DNA of 64,000 nt from Coprinopsis marcescibilis (taxonomy: Eukaryota; Basidiomycota; Agaricomycetes; Agaricales; Psathyrellaceae): contig ML210183.1 of the NCBI GenBank assembly GCA_004369085.1, positions 1 through 64,000 of the forward strand, read 5' to 3'. The position numbers and the translations under genes are program-made. Below the pieces are notes generated by a model. That model saw nothing but the letters and a program-made list of their open reading frames with translations. It was not told the DNA's origin and made no database searches. Of this stretch, positions 11,401 to 20,589 are shown piece after piece. Each line of letters begins with the position of its first letter. Within the stretch, counting starts at the first letter, position 1.

Positions 11401-12468
11401 GCACTGGGTACAAGGTCCTTGATGGAGTCCAACGGGCGAGATGTAATGAAGAAGTTGACGGGGAGGGAGGACAATATCTCGAGGAGATCGACCTGGATAT
11501 CCGACGCGGCTTCGTCGAGACCATCCAGAATGTAGAATGTTTGCTTGAACAAACCCGAAGTCGCGATTTGTCTCAGCAGCTCAACAACCTCGGCCTCCGA
11601 TGGGCGTGTTTTCTCGCGCTCGTGGCGCTCATACATTGGCTTCACGTATGGCAAGACTTGAGGATGGCGTTCGAGGAGTTGGCGGAGGATGGCCAAGAGG
11701 ATGTCGATGACCATTAATCGCTCCGTGTAGCGACAGAAAGCGAAGAGGAGGCAGATGTCTTGGGACTTGGATTCCTCAATACGCTTCTGTATGTATTCAA
11801 TCACGATGCATCTGCAATCGTAGATAAGAGGATGTGCATGTAGACAGCACACTTAACCTACGCAAGGATTGTCTTGCCAGCTCCAGCTACAAGTTTTGGT
11901 TAGCAGCGAGTTGATAGTGTTGGCAAAATGAATACGTACGCATCCCTGTTGCCCAAACTATCCCCCCTAAGAGATGCATCAACCACTCCTGAAACCATTC
12001 GCTATCGATAACCGCCCGTCCTGTGTCCGGTGTCTTTTTTGCCAGATTCTCGTCGTAGATTCCGCGAAAGTTTAATTCACCCAAGTATTTCAAGATCATA
12101 ACCAAGAGCGCTGTTCAAGTCGATTATCATGGAGTAGCATATGCGTAAAAAGGTTTAGGTACCTTTGTCCGCATCCGTGCTTGCTGCGCTTCCTGGGGTG
12201 CTGTAATTTATGCTGTTACCGTTGTTGTAATAGTTGTTCACGTCCCCTCCCGCGACCGTAACAGAGCTGTTATTGAACTTCACCCCATGAGCCCCGTGAA
12301 GTACCTGAGCGGCAGGCACACTGTGTTGATTTCCTTCAGTGCAGAGTCTTGCACGTTTTCTAGGTTTGCGGGCAACCGGAGGAGTCTATAGCGTTCATCG
12401 TTGTTTCACTTTTGCCTGACAAGAAATTTGAGAGAACGAACCTCTGGTTTCGAGAATAAACTCCCCAT
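8408..12468 (-). CDS. NACHT-ankyrin NLR protein 2
   Basis: Predicted 1248 aa from seven exons: 12468-12442, 12385-12163, 12110-11940, 11886-11862, 11811-11248, 11196-10823, 10770-8408. It starts MGSLFSKPE, matching the N-myristoylation pattern (Gly2, Ser6, Lys7). The basic patch RKPRKRARL and GAHGVK..VTVAGGDVNN follow. NACHT motifs are intact: GMPGAGKT, FYILDGLDEA, FFITSRPLD. The intron before HYSTAEYL has a textbook branch site (TACTAAC). The ankyrin region starts almost identical to that of NLR 1. Its central part then has four EG-x-(D/N)-Y-type units where NLRs 1 and 3 have three. The long ORF extending to 10876 is partly intron; its first 35 codons are not part of the protein. Role in fungal non-self recognition is inferred from family. 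Confidence 0.88.
11862..11886 (-). other. 25-nt micro-exon encoding the P-loop (NLR 2)
   Basis: Encodes PGAGKTILA between a TTGTAG acceptor and a GTAGGT donor on the minus strand. Same length, phase and position as in the other NLR copies. Confidence 0.85.
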
Positions 12469-12551
12469 TTTCCCAACAATCCGCAGTTGAAAGAGAACGA
12501 TGGGGTGAAGAGACAAGCTGTGGGAACGCCACAATGCCGTGGAATGTTAAT

Positions 12552-12604
12552 AGCACCTCATGTGATCGATACCAATAATAGATCGCTCTGCTACCGCTTT
12601 ACAG
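12552..12604. repeat. Conserved 5' flank block of the NLR genes, copy 2
   Basis: CACCTCATGTGATCGATACC, then AATAATAGATCGCTCTGC, nearly identical to 19127-19172 and similar to 7886-7950. It lies just upstream of the start of NLR 2. Confidence 0.5.
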
Positions 12605-12613
12605 TTTGTCAAC

Positions 12614-12725
12614 GAAATTGTGAGGCTTGTCAAGGAGGTACGGTTCAGCCGCTTGTGCATGGGCCCCGGGGAAGGGTGCAAAAGCTCCGACTTTGTACCA
12701 CCAGACTAGCGTCACTGGCTCAAAA
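12614..12725 (-). pseudogene. Glucosidase II alpha (GH31) exon fragment, copy 3, eroded
   Basis: On the minus strand the stretch reads LVWWYKVGAFAPFPGAHAQ, then AEPYLLDKPHNFV. This is recognisable as the same GH31 segment as at 7945-8166, but with an internal loss (IDTKRR missing) and substitutions at conserved positions. It ends next to the conserved NLR 5' flank. Non-functional. Confidence 0.75.
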
Positions 12726-13429
12726 TTAGCGCCTATGTTGGCTGGAGTGCAGACTCGTAACTTGCTTAGGTTCAAGGATGGGCCGTCAAACCATATTCAC
12801 CATACTTTAACACCATGCACGACACCCTTTCAGGCAGCAGAGGAAACCTCAGCTCATACATCCTCCGTATCCTGAGTCCACAACCTGCGGCATAGTCTTG
12901 AACAGCGATTTCTGATTCCGGGCCAACGACCACCGTTTGCATCCTCCGGTGTCCCTTGAAGTTTGAATTGCCCGAGTCCCATCGATATTCCATCTAAAAC
13001 GCGGCAAGGCTCGTAATGGACATATCACCTTTGTCATTTTCCCAATTCATAGCCGAGCAGTAGAGGGTTTTCGAGGTGCCGCCAATTTGTACTGGCAGCA
13101 AATGGGGGTTTGGCAACAACGCGATTGCCAGGAACAGCAGCGTCAGAAAGACAGCACAGCCACACTGTTCCATCTCTTGTACCTGCAGTGACGTGACTGC
13201 CAAGGTTTCAAAGGAACTGTTTCTCGATTTTATACATTCTTGCTTTCTCTCTGATACGTCCTATTCGACTGTCTCTGGTCTCTGTGCTGCTAGCCCAACG
13301 ATGATCAGCATGCAGAGCTCTGGTGGTGGACTGAGCTTTTTTCCTACGGTGGCACTGCAGCTCGCAGCTAAGACCACAACCACAACCCGTAGCCCAAATT
13401 CCCTACAACTAAAAAGACAATGATAGTAT
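12726..13429. other. Upstream flank of SET copy 2, no gene
   Basis: From ~12990 to 13420 this matches the flank before SET copy 1 (1060-1505), including GTGACGTGACT, CTTTCTCTCTGATAC and the GATGATCAGCATG block. It has an extra insert GGTGGTGGACTGAGC..GGCACTGCAGCTCGCAG, whose end is also found at 20325-20340. No open gene seen. Confidence 0.5.
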
Positions 13430-14575
13430 GCCTTGACCAAAATGCGTATCACCAGTCCCAAGTCCCTATGTGCATCACACAATCACGATCTCCTCCACCC
13501 TGCCCAACACACCGCGCCAACAGAAATACCAGCCCTTCATCGTACGTAAAACAGAGGACAGGGGATACGCGATGTTCGCGAGCCGCCCGATCCCGCAGGC
13601 ACCCTGATTAAGCTCGAACAGCCATCTTCATTCTCCCCGCACTCCCACTCGAAGACTCTTCGAGCTACGAGAGCTACGAAAGGTTAGGCCAAGGCATCAC
13701 GGAGAGCACATACGCAGAGATGGAGACGATGGCGAATTGCAGGAGCAAGGACGAGTGTCCGAGCATAGTCGAAGGCGTCGCGCGGACCAACACCCTCACA
13801 CTCGGCTTCCACTTTCCCTCCGACTCGTAATCCGACCCACACCTCTCAAAACCGCACGCAAAGCACTACGGCGGGGTATGCCCAAAAATCAACCGCTGCA
13901 ACCAGGCATGCGGTTTCAACGCGTCCTACAAGTGGTTCCTCCCAAACCTCAGCGCACGGCTCTAAGCCCTGCGCTCCATCGCGGCAGGCGAAGAGATCAC
14001 GAAAAACTACACGACCTTCTGCAGCCGCGTACCACCCGTCTCGTAAAACTAGAGGGCGACTACAAGTTCACGTGTGATTGCAAGTTGTCTACGTTCGCCG
14101 ATCCAGAGGCGCAAGAAAAATCAGACGCGGCGCAAGCGTTTCTGGGGACGTACTTCAACACGCACCCGTCCTACCATAAATGGAGCATGGATCTATGTCT
14201 CCCCGACACCTTTGTTATCGAATCTCACCTCGCTGTGATCCCGCTGATAGAGAAAGAAGGACTGGACGAGATCATGCGGGTGCTACGTGGGACTTGGCGA
14301 CGACGGCCAGTTTAGGATCTATGCTGAACGTACGAGACAGCTGGTGGCTGTTGGGGATCCTGAAATTGCGGCAGAGCTTGAAGGGTACCCAGTCGGGAAT
14401 TTCCCGAAATGGGGTGCGAGGCGCAAGTTTAGAGAAAGTCAAGGTCAGCCTCCTCCATTCGTTTTGCGCTGTTTGTGGAATCGGTAACTTTTGTTAATTA
14501 GCGAAACAGCGGCGGGTGGTTGAAGAACAGGACGAAGACCTCTTCATGGACTCGCTTTTCGGACCTTCCGATTGA
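13430..14575 (+). pseudogene. SET-domain gene, decayed, copy 2
   Basis: Homologous throughout to 1507-2755. It is more damaged at the start (ATGCCTTGA in place of the copy 1 start) and lacks most of the proline-rich leader. It has a one-base loss near 13595 and several shifts near 13800-13870. The core motif is present as RCNQACGFNAS: the invariant His of NHxC is Gln here, and the later Pro-Asn context is Phe-Asn. The post-SET begins CDCKL, without the one-base insertion of copy 1. A single extra G near 14280 shifts the C-terminal region (IYAERTRQL and later). The last intron (about 14445-14502) and the ending FMDSLFGPSD are kept. Non-functional. Confidence 0.8.
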
Positions 14576-15070
14576 AATCTCTGCCTAGGTGCGAAAGCAC
14601 GATTCAAATTGACATTACAGATAACACAATACGAAGTACCGTATCGCTACAAATATACAAATTTCTTCTTTCAAAGCAGGTGGTCACACCCTTTCACCCT
14701 CCACGTCGCACTCAGCAACACGCGCACGGCCAGCGGCGATCTCCACCTCGACAATGGCGAGGACTGGTCGCACCAGGGAACAGTCTGGTCAATTCGTCTG
14801 GGGAGAATTTTGGGGTAGTATTCAATCAAAGGAGGATCCAACCATCTACGTGTCAAGGAAGGTCTGTAAGACTGTAATTCGCCATCTCCCTCCTGGTGAG
14901 AAGCTCTGCGCAGCCACGCCGTTCCTCCGGTTTGAAGTTTTTGAATTATTCTTACTAGTCTGTTCCAGTTTGTTTCGCAGCCAGATCAATGAGATAGCCA
15001 GACCGTTCAAAGCAAATGAATTGCTACCTCCTCATTCCACATCATATGAACAAATGTACAGATTCTAGCT
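14576..15070. other. Intergenic; BTB 3'-flank remnant and an unidentified shared segment
   Basis: Bases 14590-14665 match 2775-2850 and the BTB gene 3' flank (20340-20440), so a BTB gene probably once followed SET copy 2 as well. Bases 14695-14815 match 3205-3310 in inverted orientation. Short open stretches here (VALSNTRTASGDLHLDNG; then WGEFWGSIQSKEDP) look protein-derived, but I cannot name a family with confidence. No intact gene. Confidence 0.4.
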
Positions 15071-18000
15071 CTAATCATCTATTACTCCCTGCAAAAGTTC
15101 CTCAGCCCGGTCATGTCCTTTCTCTATCGCAACCATGAGGGGCGTCCTTCCTGCGACATCCTGAATCGAACAGTCGATATCCTCGACGTTCAGAAGCGCC
15201 GACACGATATCCGGATTGTCCCAATAGCTTTCCGCAGCATGGAAGAGTGCCGTCTTCCCTTCGATGTCCGTTGCGTTGATGTTGGCCCCTAATCCACGTT
15301 CAAGGAACATATTGACTATTTCCACTGTTTCAACTCTAGATGCATACATCAAAAGTGTCATCCCTTGCTCATCGACGCATTGGACATCGACGCCTTCCAC
15401 CTCGAGGAGGGATTCTACGGCATCGTGTAACCACTCGACGGCATGCGCCAGAGCTGTGCGACCGCGTATATCCTGAGCGTTGACAATGGCTCGGAATTGT
15501 GGGAGCTGGAGCATTAACCGGATGATTTCTGGAGTATTGGATTGGGCGGCCAGCATCAAGTACGTCAAGCCTTCAGGGGTCGCATAATCGGCAGATGTAG
15601 AGTCCACCTTGAGCAGGGCTTCGGCGGCCTCGACCCGATTCCATGAGATCGCATGCTCCAAGGCCGTGTTCCCTTCAACGTCCTTGAAATTGGCCTTGAT
15701 CCCTTCGTGCTCAAGAAGCAGGGCTACAACATCATCATATCCCCTCCCTGCCGCCAGCATCAGAGCCGTTTTACCCTTGGAATCCACACAGTTACAGTCA
15801 ATCCCTTCGAGCCCAAGCAGCAGGGCTGCAGTGTCATCGTATCCTCTCTCCACCGCTATCATCAGAGCCGTTTGACCCTTTGCATCCACACAGTTGTAGT
15901 CAACCCCTTGGAGCTCAAGCAATAGAGCTACCACAGCATCACGTCCACTCTCTACTGCAATCATCAAAGGTGTCCAACCCCGGGTATCCACACAGTTGCA
16001 GTCAACCCCTTTGACCTCTAGCAGCATCGTGACAATCTCCCTTGACCCCCTTGACACTGCGTGGGCCAGAGCCGTCCGTCCATTAGCGTCTTTGGCGTTG
16101 ATATCCAAAGTACTGCCAAGTTTGATTATGGTCTTTACGAGCTTCGGCGCGTTCGTTGCATGCTCCAACGCAAGCATTAGGATTGTTGTCCCATATACGT
16201 CCGCTGAATTGATGTCGCTTCCGGGAATTCGCAATAAGGCCTCAGCCACTTCAGCAAAAAAGGGATTCCTAAGGGAGTATGCAAGGGCTGAACGCCCCAT
16301 ATGATCCTTAGCGTTGACGTCGAACGACGCTGTTCCATGCTTGAGAACGGTCATGACGGCCTCTGACAACGAATTGGAAGCACGCTCCCCGTCCAAGCCG
16401 TCGAATCCTTTCGTCGATGCGTTTCGAAATGCGCCAAGAACATGGGTACCCTTGGCTTGGAGCAACATCCTGACAACATCTTGGTGATCTTGCCATAACG
16501 CCAGCCCAAGAGCTGACTTGTCGTCCCAATTCTTCACATTGACATCGACTGTTTCCGCTCCTAGCAACAGTTGGACGATGTCGTGTTGCCCAGTACGGGA
16601 CGCAAGAGTCAAAGCGGTGTCCCCATCCCACTGCTTGGTCCTTTGGTTCACGTCGAGCCCACTTCTGGACAGTATGGTCCTGACGACACTGGCGTGGCGA
16701 TTGGCAACAGCAGCAAACAGGGCCGTATGTCCAAGAAGATCTGTTGAACTGACATGCAATCCCTTAACACCCATCAGAAACGCAACGACATCCTCGCTTC
16801 CCGTCATGCTCGCTAGGATCAAAGGAGTGGATCCAGCTGAGCCCATACGGTTTAAGACATTGGTTTCAACCCTCGCCTGGGTGTTCCATTGTTTCGACTC
16901 GAACCGATTGAAATATTCACGAATCCCATATGCGGCTGCAACATGGGTAGATTGAAGCACTTCTATTCGATTGAGACCGGCGTGGTGATTCGGATGCGAA
17001 GGTAGCTTATGGTGCCAGAATGCCGGGTTACTGTCGGAGTAAAACCAGGGATACTGTTTGCAGTCGTCGAGAAATGCCCAAGCTGAAGCAGGTATTAACC
17101 TGCATTTTCTCGCGTGTAAACCCCAATATTCGTAGGGGTAACTAGCCATTGCAATTCGCTTTTCATGGAGTGGGTCCCATGGTCCGTCGCCATCACCAGA
17201 GCCTTGAGAGGACATATTGTGGAATCCGTAATATCGAAGGAATGCGGTGCAGGTAGAGGTGATCAAGGCATGTGGGTCGTCGGGGTAATGTAGCTTTAGA
17301 GTTTTGGCCAAGTATTCAGCTGCGCTGTAGTCTTCAAATGTTCAGTACCCAGACATAAATGGCCGAATATAGATACGGACGACTTACGAACTAAGCGAAC
17401 CAGTTTTTTCTGTCCACTGGATGAATTGATAGTGGCCTCAACTTGGACTAGTAGACCACAGCACAAGGAAAGGATAGAGTCTATACCAGCTGGTTGCAGC
17501 TCGTCGTCGAACCGGAATGTCTCTGGGCACACAGACACTGCGAGCACCAACTCTTCAACTGTTAGCGGCCTCTGGGCATAGGCAACCCAGAAGAGCACCC
17601 GTTTTGCAAGGTCTGCTTCATGTTCCGGCAGCGCTTTGATGCGATCCATTGTCACGTCATACATCCCATCCATCCCTCGGGGAAGCCCTTCCAGTGCCTT
17701 TCGCACTTGACTTTCGTTGGTGCACCCCTTGAGCATGTCGAGATGAAGTGACGTCAGCAGGAACCTATACAAAGATTAGCGAACCAAGACATAGTGGTAG
17801 GGTTACTCTACTCACATCCCGGATGATTTCGAGGTGATCATCGAGACAACTTTCGCCTTCAACGTCGCACTGTCCATGAGTAGCTTGCGAAGCACTGGCA
17901 TACGGTGGATCTTCTGGTCGATGAGCAGGGCAATATCGAGGTCAGATGCGATGATGGTGATGAACCGCGCATTGGGTACAAGGTCCTTGATGGAGTCCAA

Positions 18001-19016
18001 CGGGCGAGAGGTGATGAAGAAGTTGACGGGGAGGGAGGATAGTATCTCGAGAAGATCGACTTGGATATCCGACGCGGCTTCGTCAAGACCATCCAGAATG
18101 TAGAAAGTTCGCCTGAACAAGCCGGAAGACGCGATTTGTCTCAACAGATCAACCACCTCGGCCTCCGATGGGCGTGTGTTCTCTCGTTTGTGGCGCTCAT
18201 ATATTGGCTTCACGTATGGCAAGACTTGAGGATGACGTTCGAGGAGTTGGCGTAGGATGGCCAAGAGGATGTCGATGACCATCAGAGGCTCCGTGTAGCG
18301 ACAGAACGCGAAGAGGAGGCAGATGTCTTGGGATTTGGATTTTTCAACAAACTTCTGTAGGTATTCAATCACGATGCATCTGCAATCATCGATAAGAGGT
18401 CATGTGTGCAGACAGACATGGAACCCAACTTACGCAAGGACCGTCTTGCCAGCTCCAGCTGCAAGGTTTGGGTTAGCAATGGCCTAATAGTTTTGGAAAA
18501 CTGACGTACGCATCCCTGTTCCCCATACTATCCCCCCTAAGAGATCCATCAACCACTCCCGAAACCAATCGCTCTCGATAACTCCGCGCCCTGTCTCCGG
18601 GGTCCTCTTTGCCAGATTCTCATTGAAGATTTTCCGAAAGTTTAATTCGCCCAAGTATTCCAAAATTTTGAGCAAGAGCGCTGTTAGCGCGTGTTAGCAT
18701 GGGATATTAGTATGCAAATTCTGGGTACATACCATCATCGGCATCCTTGTTCGCTGCACTTTCCGATGAGTTGTAATACACGTTGTACACGTTGTTCACA
18801 TCCCTCCCCGCAACCGTGATAGGAGCATTGACCTGCACCCCGTGAGCGCCTTCTAGCACCTTAACAACAGGCACATTGTGTTCCCCTCCCAAGGTGGAGG
18901 GCTTTCTACGTTTGCCACGTTTGTCGACGACCCATGCCTGTAGCATCCATCATTGTATCGCACTTGCCCAACATCAAGACGAGAGAACGAACCGGTTTAG
19001 CAAATTTATTCCCCAT
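15071..19016 (-). CDS. NACHT-ankyrin NLR protein 3
   Basis: Predicted 1208 aa from seven exons: 19016-18993, 18937-18733, 18680-18510, 18458-18434, 18379-17816, 17764-17388, 17331-15071. It starts MGNKFAKP, again a possible N-myristoylation signal (Gly2, Ala6, Lys7), then a basic patch (KRGKRRK) and GAHGVQ..ITVAGRDVNN. NACHT motifs GMPGAGKT, FYILDGLDEA and FFITSRPLD are intact. The ankyrin array is clearly diverged from those of NLRs 1 and 2, although the exon layout is the same. Upstream it has the conserved flank (19127-19172) but no GH31 fragment. Function in recognition and cell-death signalling is inferred from the family. Confidence 0.88.
18434..18458 (-). other. 25-nt micro-exon encoding the P-loop (NLR 3)
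   Basis: Encodes PGAGKTVLA between TTGCAG and GTAAGT on the minus strand. Same length and phase as in NLRs 1, 2 and 4. Confidence 0.85.
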
Positions 19017-19126
19017 TTCTCCAACAAAAGTGCCTGTAGAGAGAACCAGGGGGAGATCGATTGCGAAGATACAATGTGGGAGAGGACTTGGAGAGGACAC
19101 AGCGTTAGGATGTGGAACGATATCAA

Positions 19127-19172
19127 GCATCCCATGTGATCGATACCAATAATAGATCGCTCTGCCCAACAG
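19127..19172. repeat. Conserved 5' flank block of the NLR genes, copy 3
   Basis: CATCCCATGTGATCGATACC, then AATAATAGATCGCTCTGC, 110-155 bases upstream of the NLR 3 start codon. Matches 12552-12604 almost exactly. Confidence 0.5.
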
Positions 19173-20589
19173 TTGTATACATAGCTCTTTCAGCTGAGGG
19201 CCGAATGGTGATAACAACGAACTTGATATTTGGACGAGTACAGCGGTACTTTGAATGTCACATCGTTGTTTTCAGCTGCAGAAACCGTCTGCAGCGAATC
19301 ATATCTGACATATCTGACAACTAAGATGACAGAAGCTCACCTTTGTCGAGCTCGAAGAACGTGGAATTTGTTGCGATGTCCCATATTTGTGAAGCAGTGA
19401 CTAGTCCGCAAGGCTCTTCATGTATGATTTCTAGATTGGAAGAAAGAAAGCAGTGAGTAACCCAGACACAGGAGGAACACAAGGAGGAGAATCGCCGATT
19501 TGCGCCCAACCTCTTTGGCCAGGCAAAGTAGCTGCTACGACTCCTACGAGGTGTTACGTGAGCGTCAGAAATGCACCGAGTTTGTAGTATTGCAGGGGGG
19601 TGCTGTGCCGGCATGGTTTCGTTGTTGAATGTAGAGATTTGAGAGATTTGGTGCTAAGTATTGCTGCACGCCCACAACTATTGTAATCGGAAGAACGGCA
19701 TGAGTCAATCACGGTGTTGTAAAACGTGTCTGTTTGGAGCAGTGGTCGCCCCTGCAATAGACACAGAGTCCATTCGAGCTCTTCACGGTGTCACCACTGC
19801 ATCGTATAATGTTGATCTTGGACAAGAGGGTTGCAGCCCTGTCTTGAACAACGTTGGAACAGCCTAGAAAGCGGGGTCGAAGAAATCGGCCCATGGCTAC
19901 CTTTGCCCCAAGTTCCAACACTCCCTGTATGGCAAGTACGAAGGGTATTCTCTCATTCCCCGCTCTTAGGCATGTCGAGCACTTTAAGGTCCGACCCTTG
20001 CTTGAGATGCAGGGGAATTTTGTGCGCGTTTGACTCTTGAGTCTTGAGATGTGGGTCGACGATCACGACCCACTAAATGAGTTGAACAGAACACACAACC
20101 CAATAAGTCCGAACTTGAAGGAGAAATCGCACCCACATGGTGTTTGATGTTGCTGGCCTACACCCTTGCAAGTTGCACCACTGAGTGAGTACTGAGCGGT
20201 CGTTTTATTTGGCGACATTTGGAAACCGCCAAGTTTTATTAAATCTCTGCGATGCGTTTTGTTGGACGGTCCCTAGTCGAGCTCTGTGCTACTCGCCGTT
20301 GCGTACCGATCATTCACACGACGATGGCACTGCAGCTCAAAAGAAACACGAAAGCAGGATTTAGATTGGCATAGACAGACAACACAAGTACAAAATACAA
20401 ATCGATGACCTATCATTATTACATTATACAAACTTCTTTCAAGCACCATTTCAACCTCAACATCGTCAAGAGAGAAAAAAAGGTTCCCAAGTATAAAGGG
20501 TATGTACAATACAAGAAAACACAAGCCATCACTTGAGAGTCCAAATTCGAAAGCAACGGATAGCATAGCACAAAACAATTCACAAACCC
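19173..20589. other. Gene-free accessory stretch with duplicated pieces
   Basis: 19435-19605 matches the left edge of the window (1-170). About 20250-20345 resembles the leader of the SET copies (CTCTGTGCT.CT..CC, GGCACTGCAGCTC), although no SET gene follows: it appears to be deleted, leaving its promoter end next to the BTB 3' flank (20340-20470). Short minus-strand ORFs (e.g. 19614-19321) have no recognisable domain. No gene supported. Confidence 0.45.

Noticed and set aside
14680..15000. Weak resemblance of short open stretches to an aegerolysin-type protein
   Set aside because: Only a few scattered residues agree, no continuous domain is present, and the matching piece at 3.2 kb lacks them. 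Left unidentified.
1..20300. Transposon-driven origin of the NLR cluster
   Set aside because: No transposase, reverse transcriptase, terminal inverted repeats or target-site duplications could be seen at block edges.
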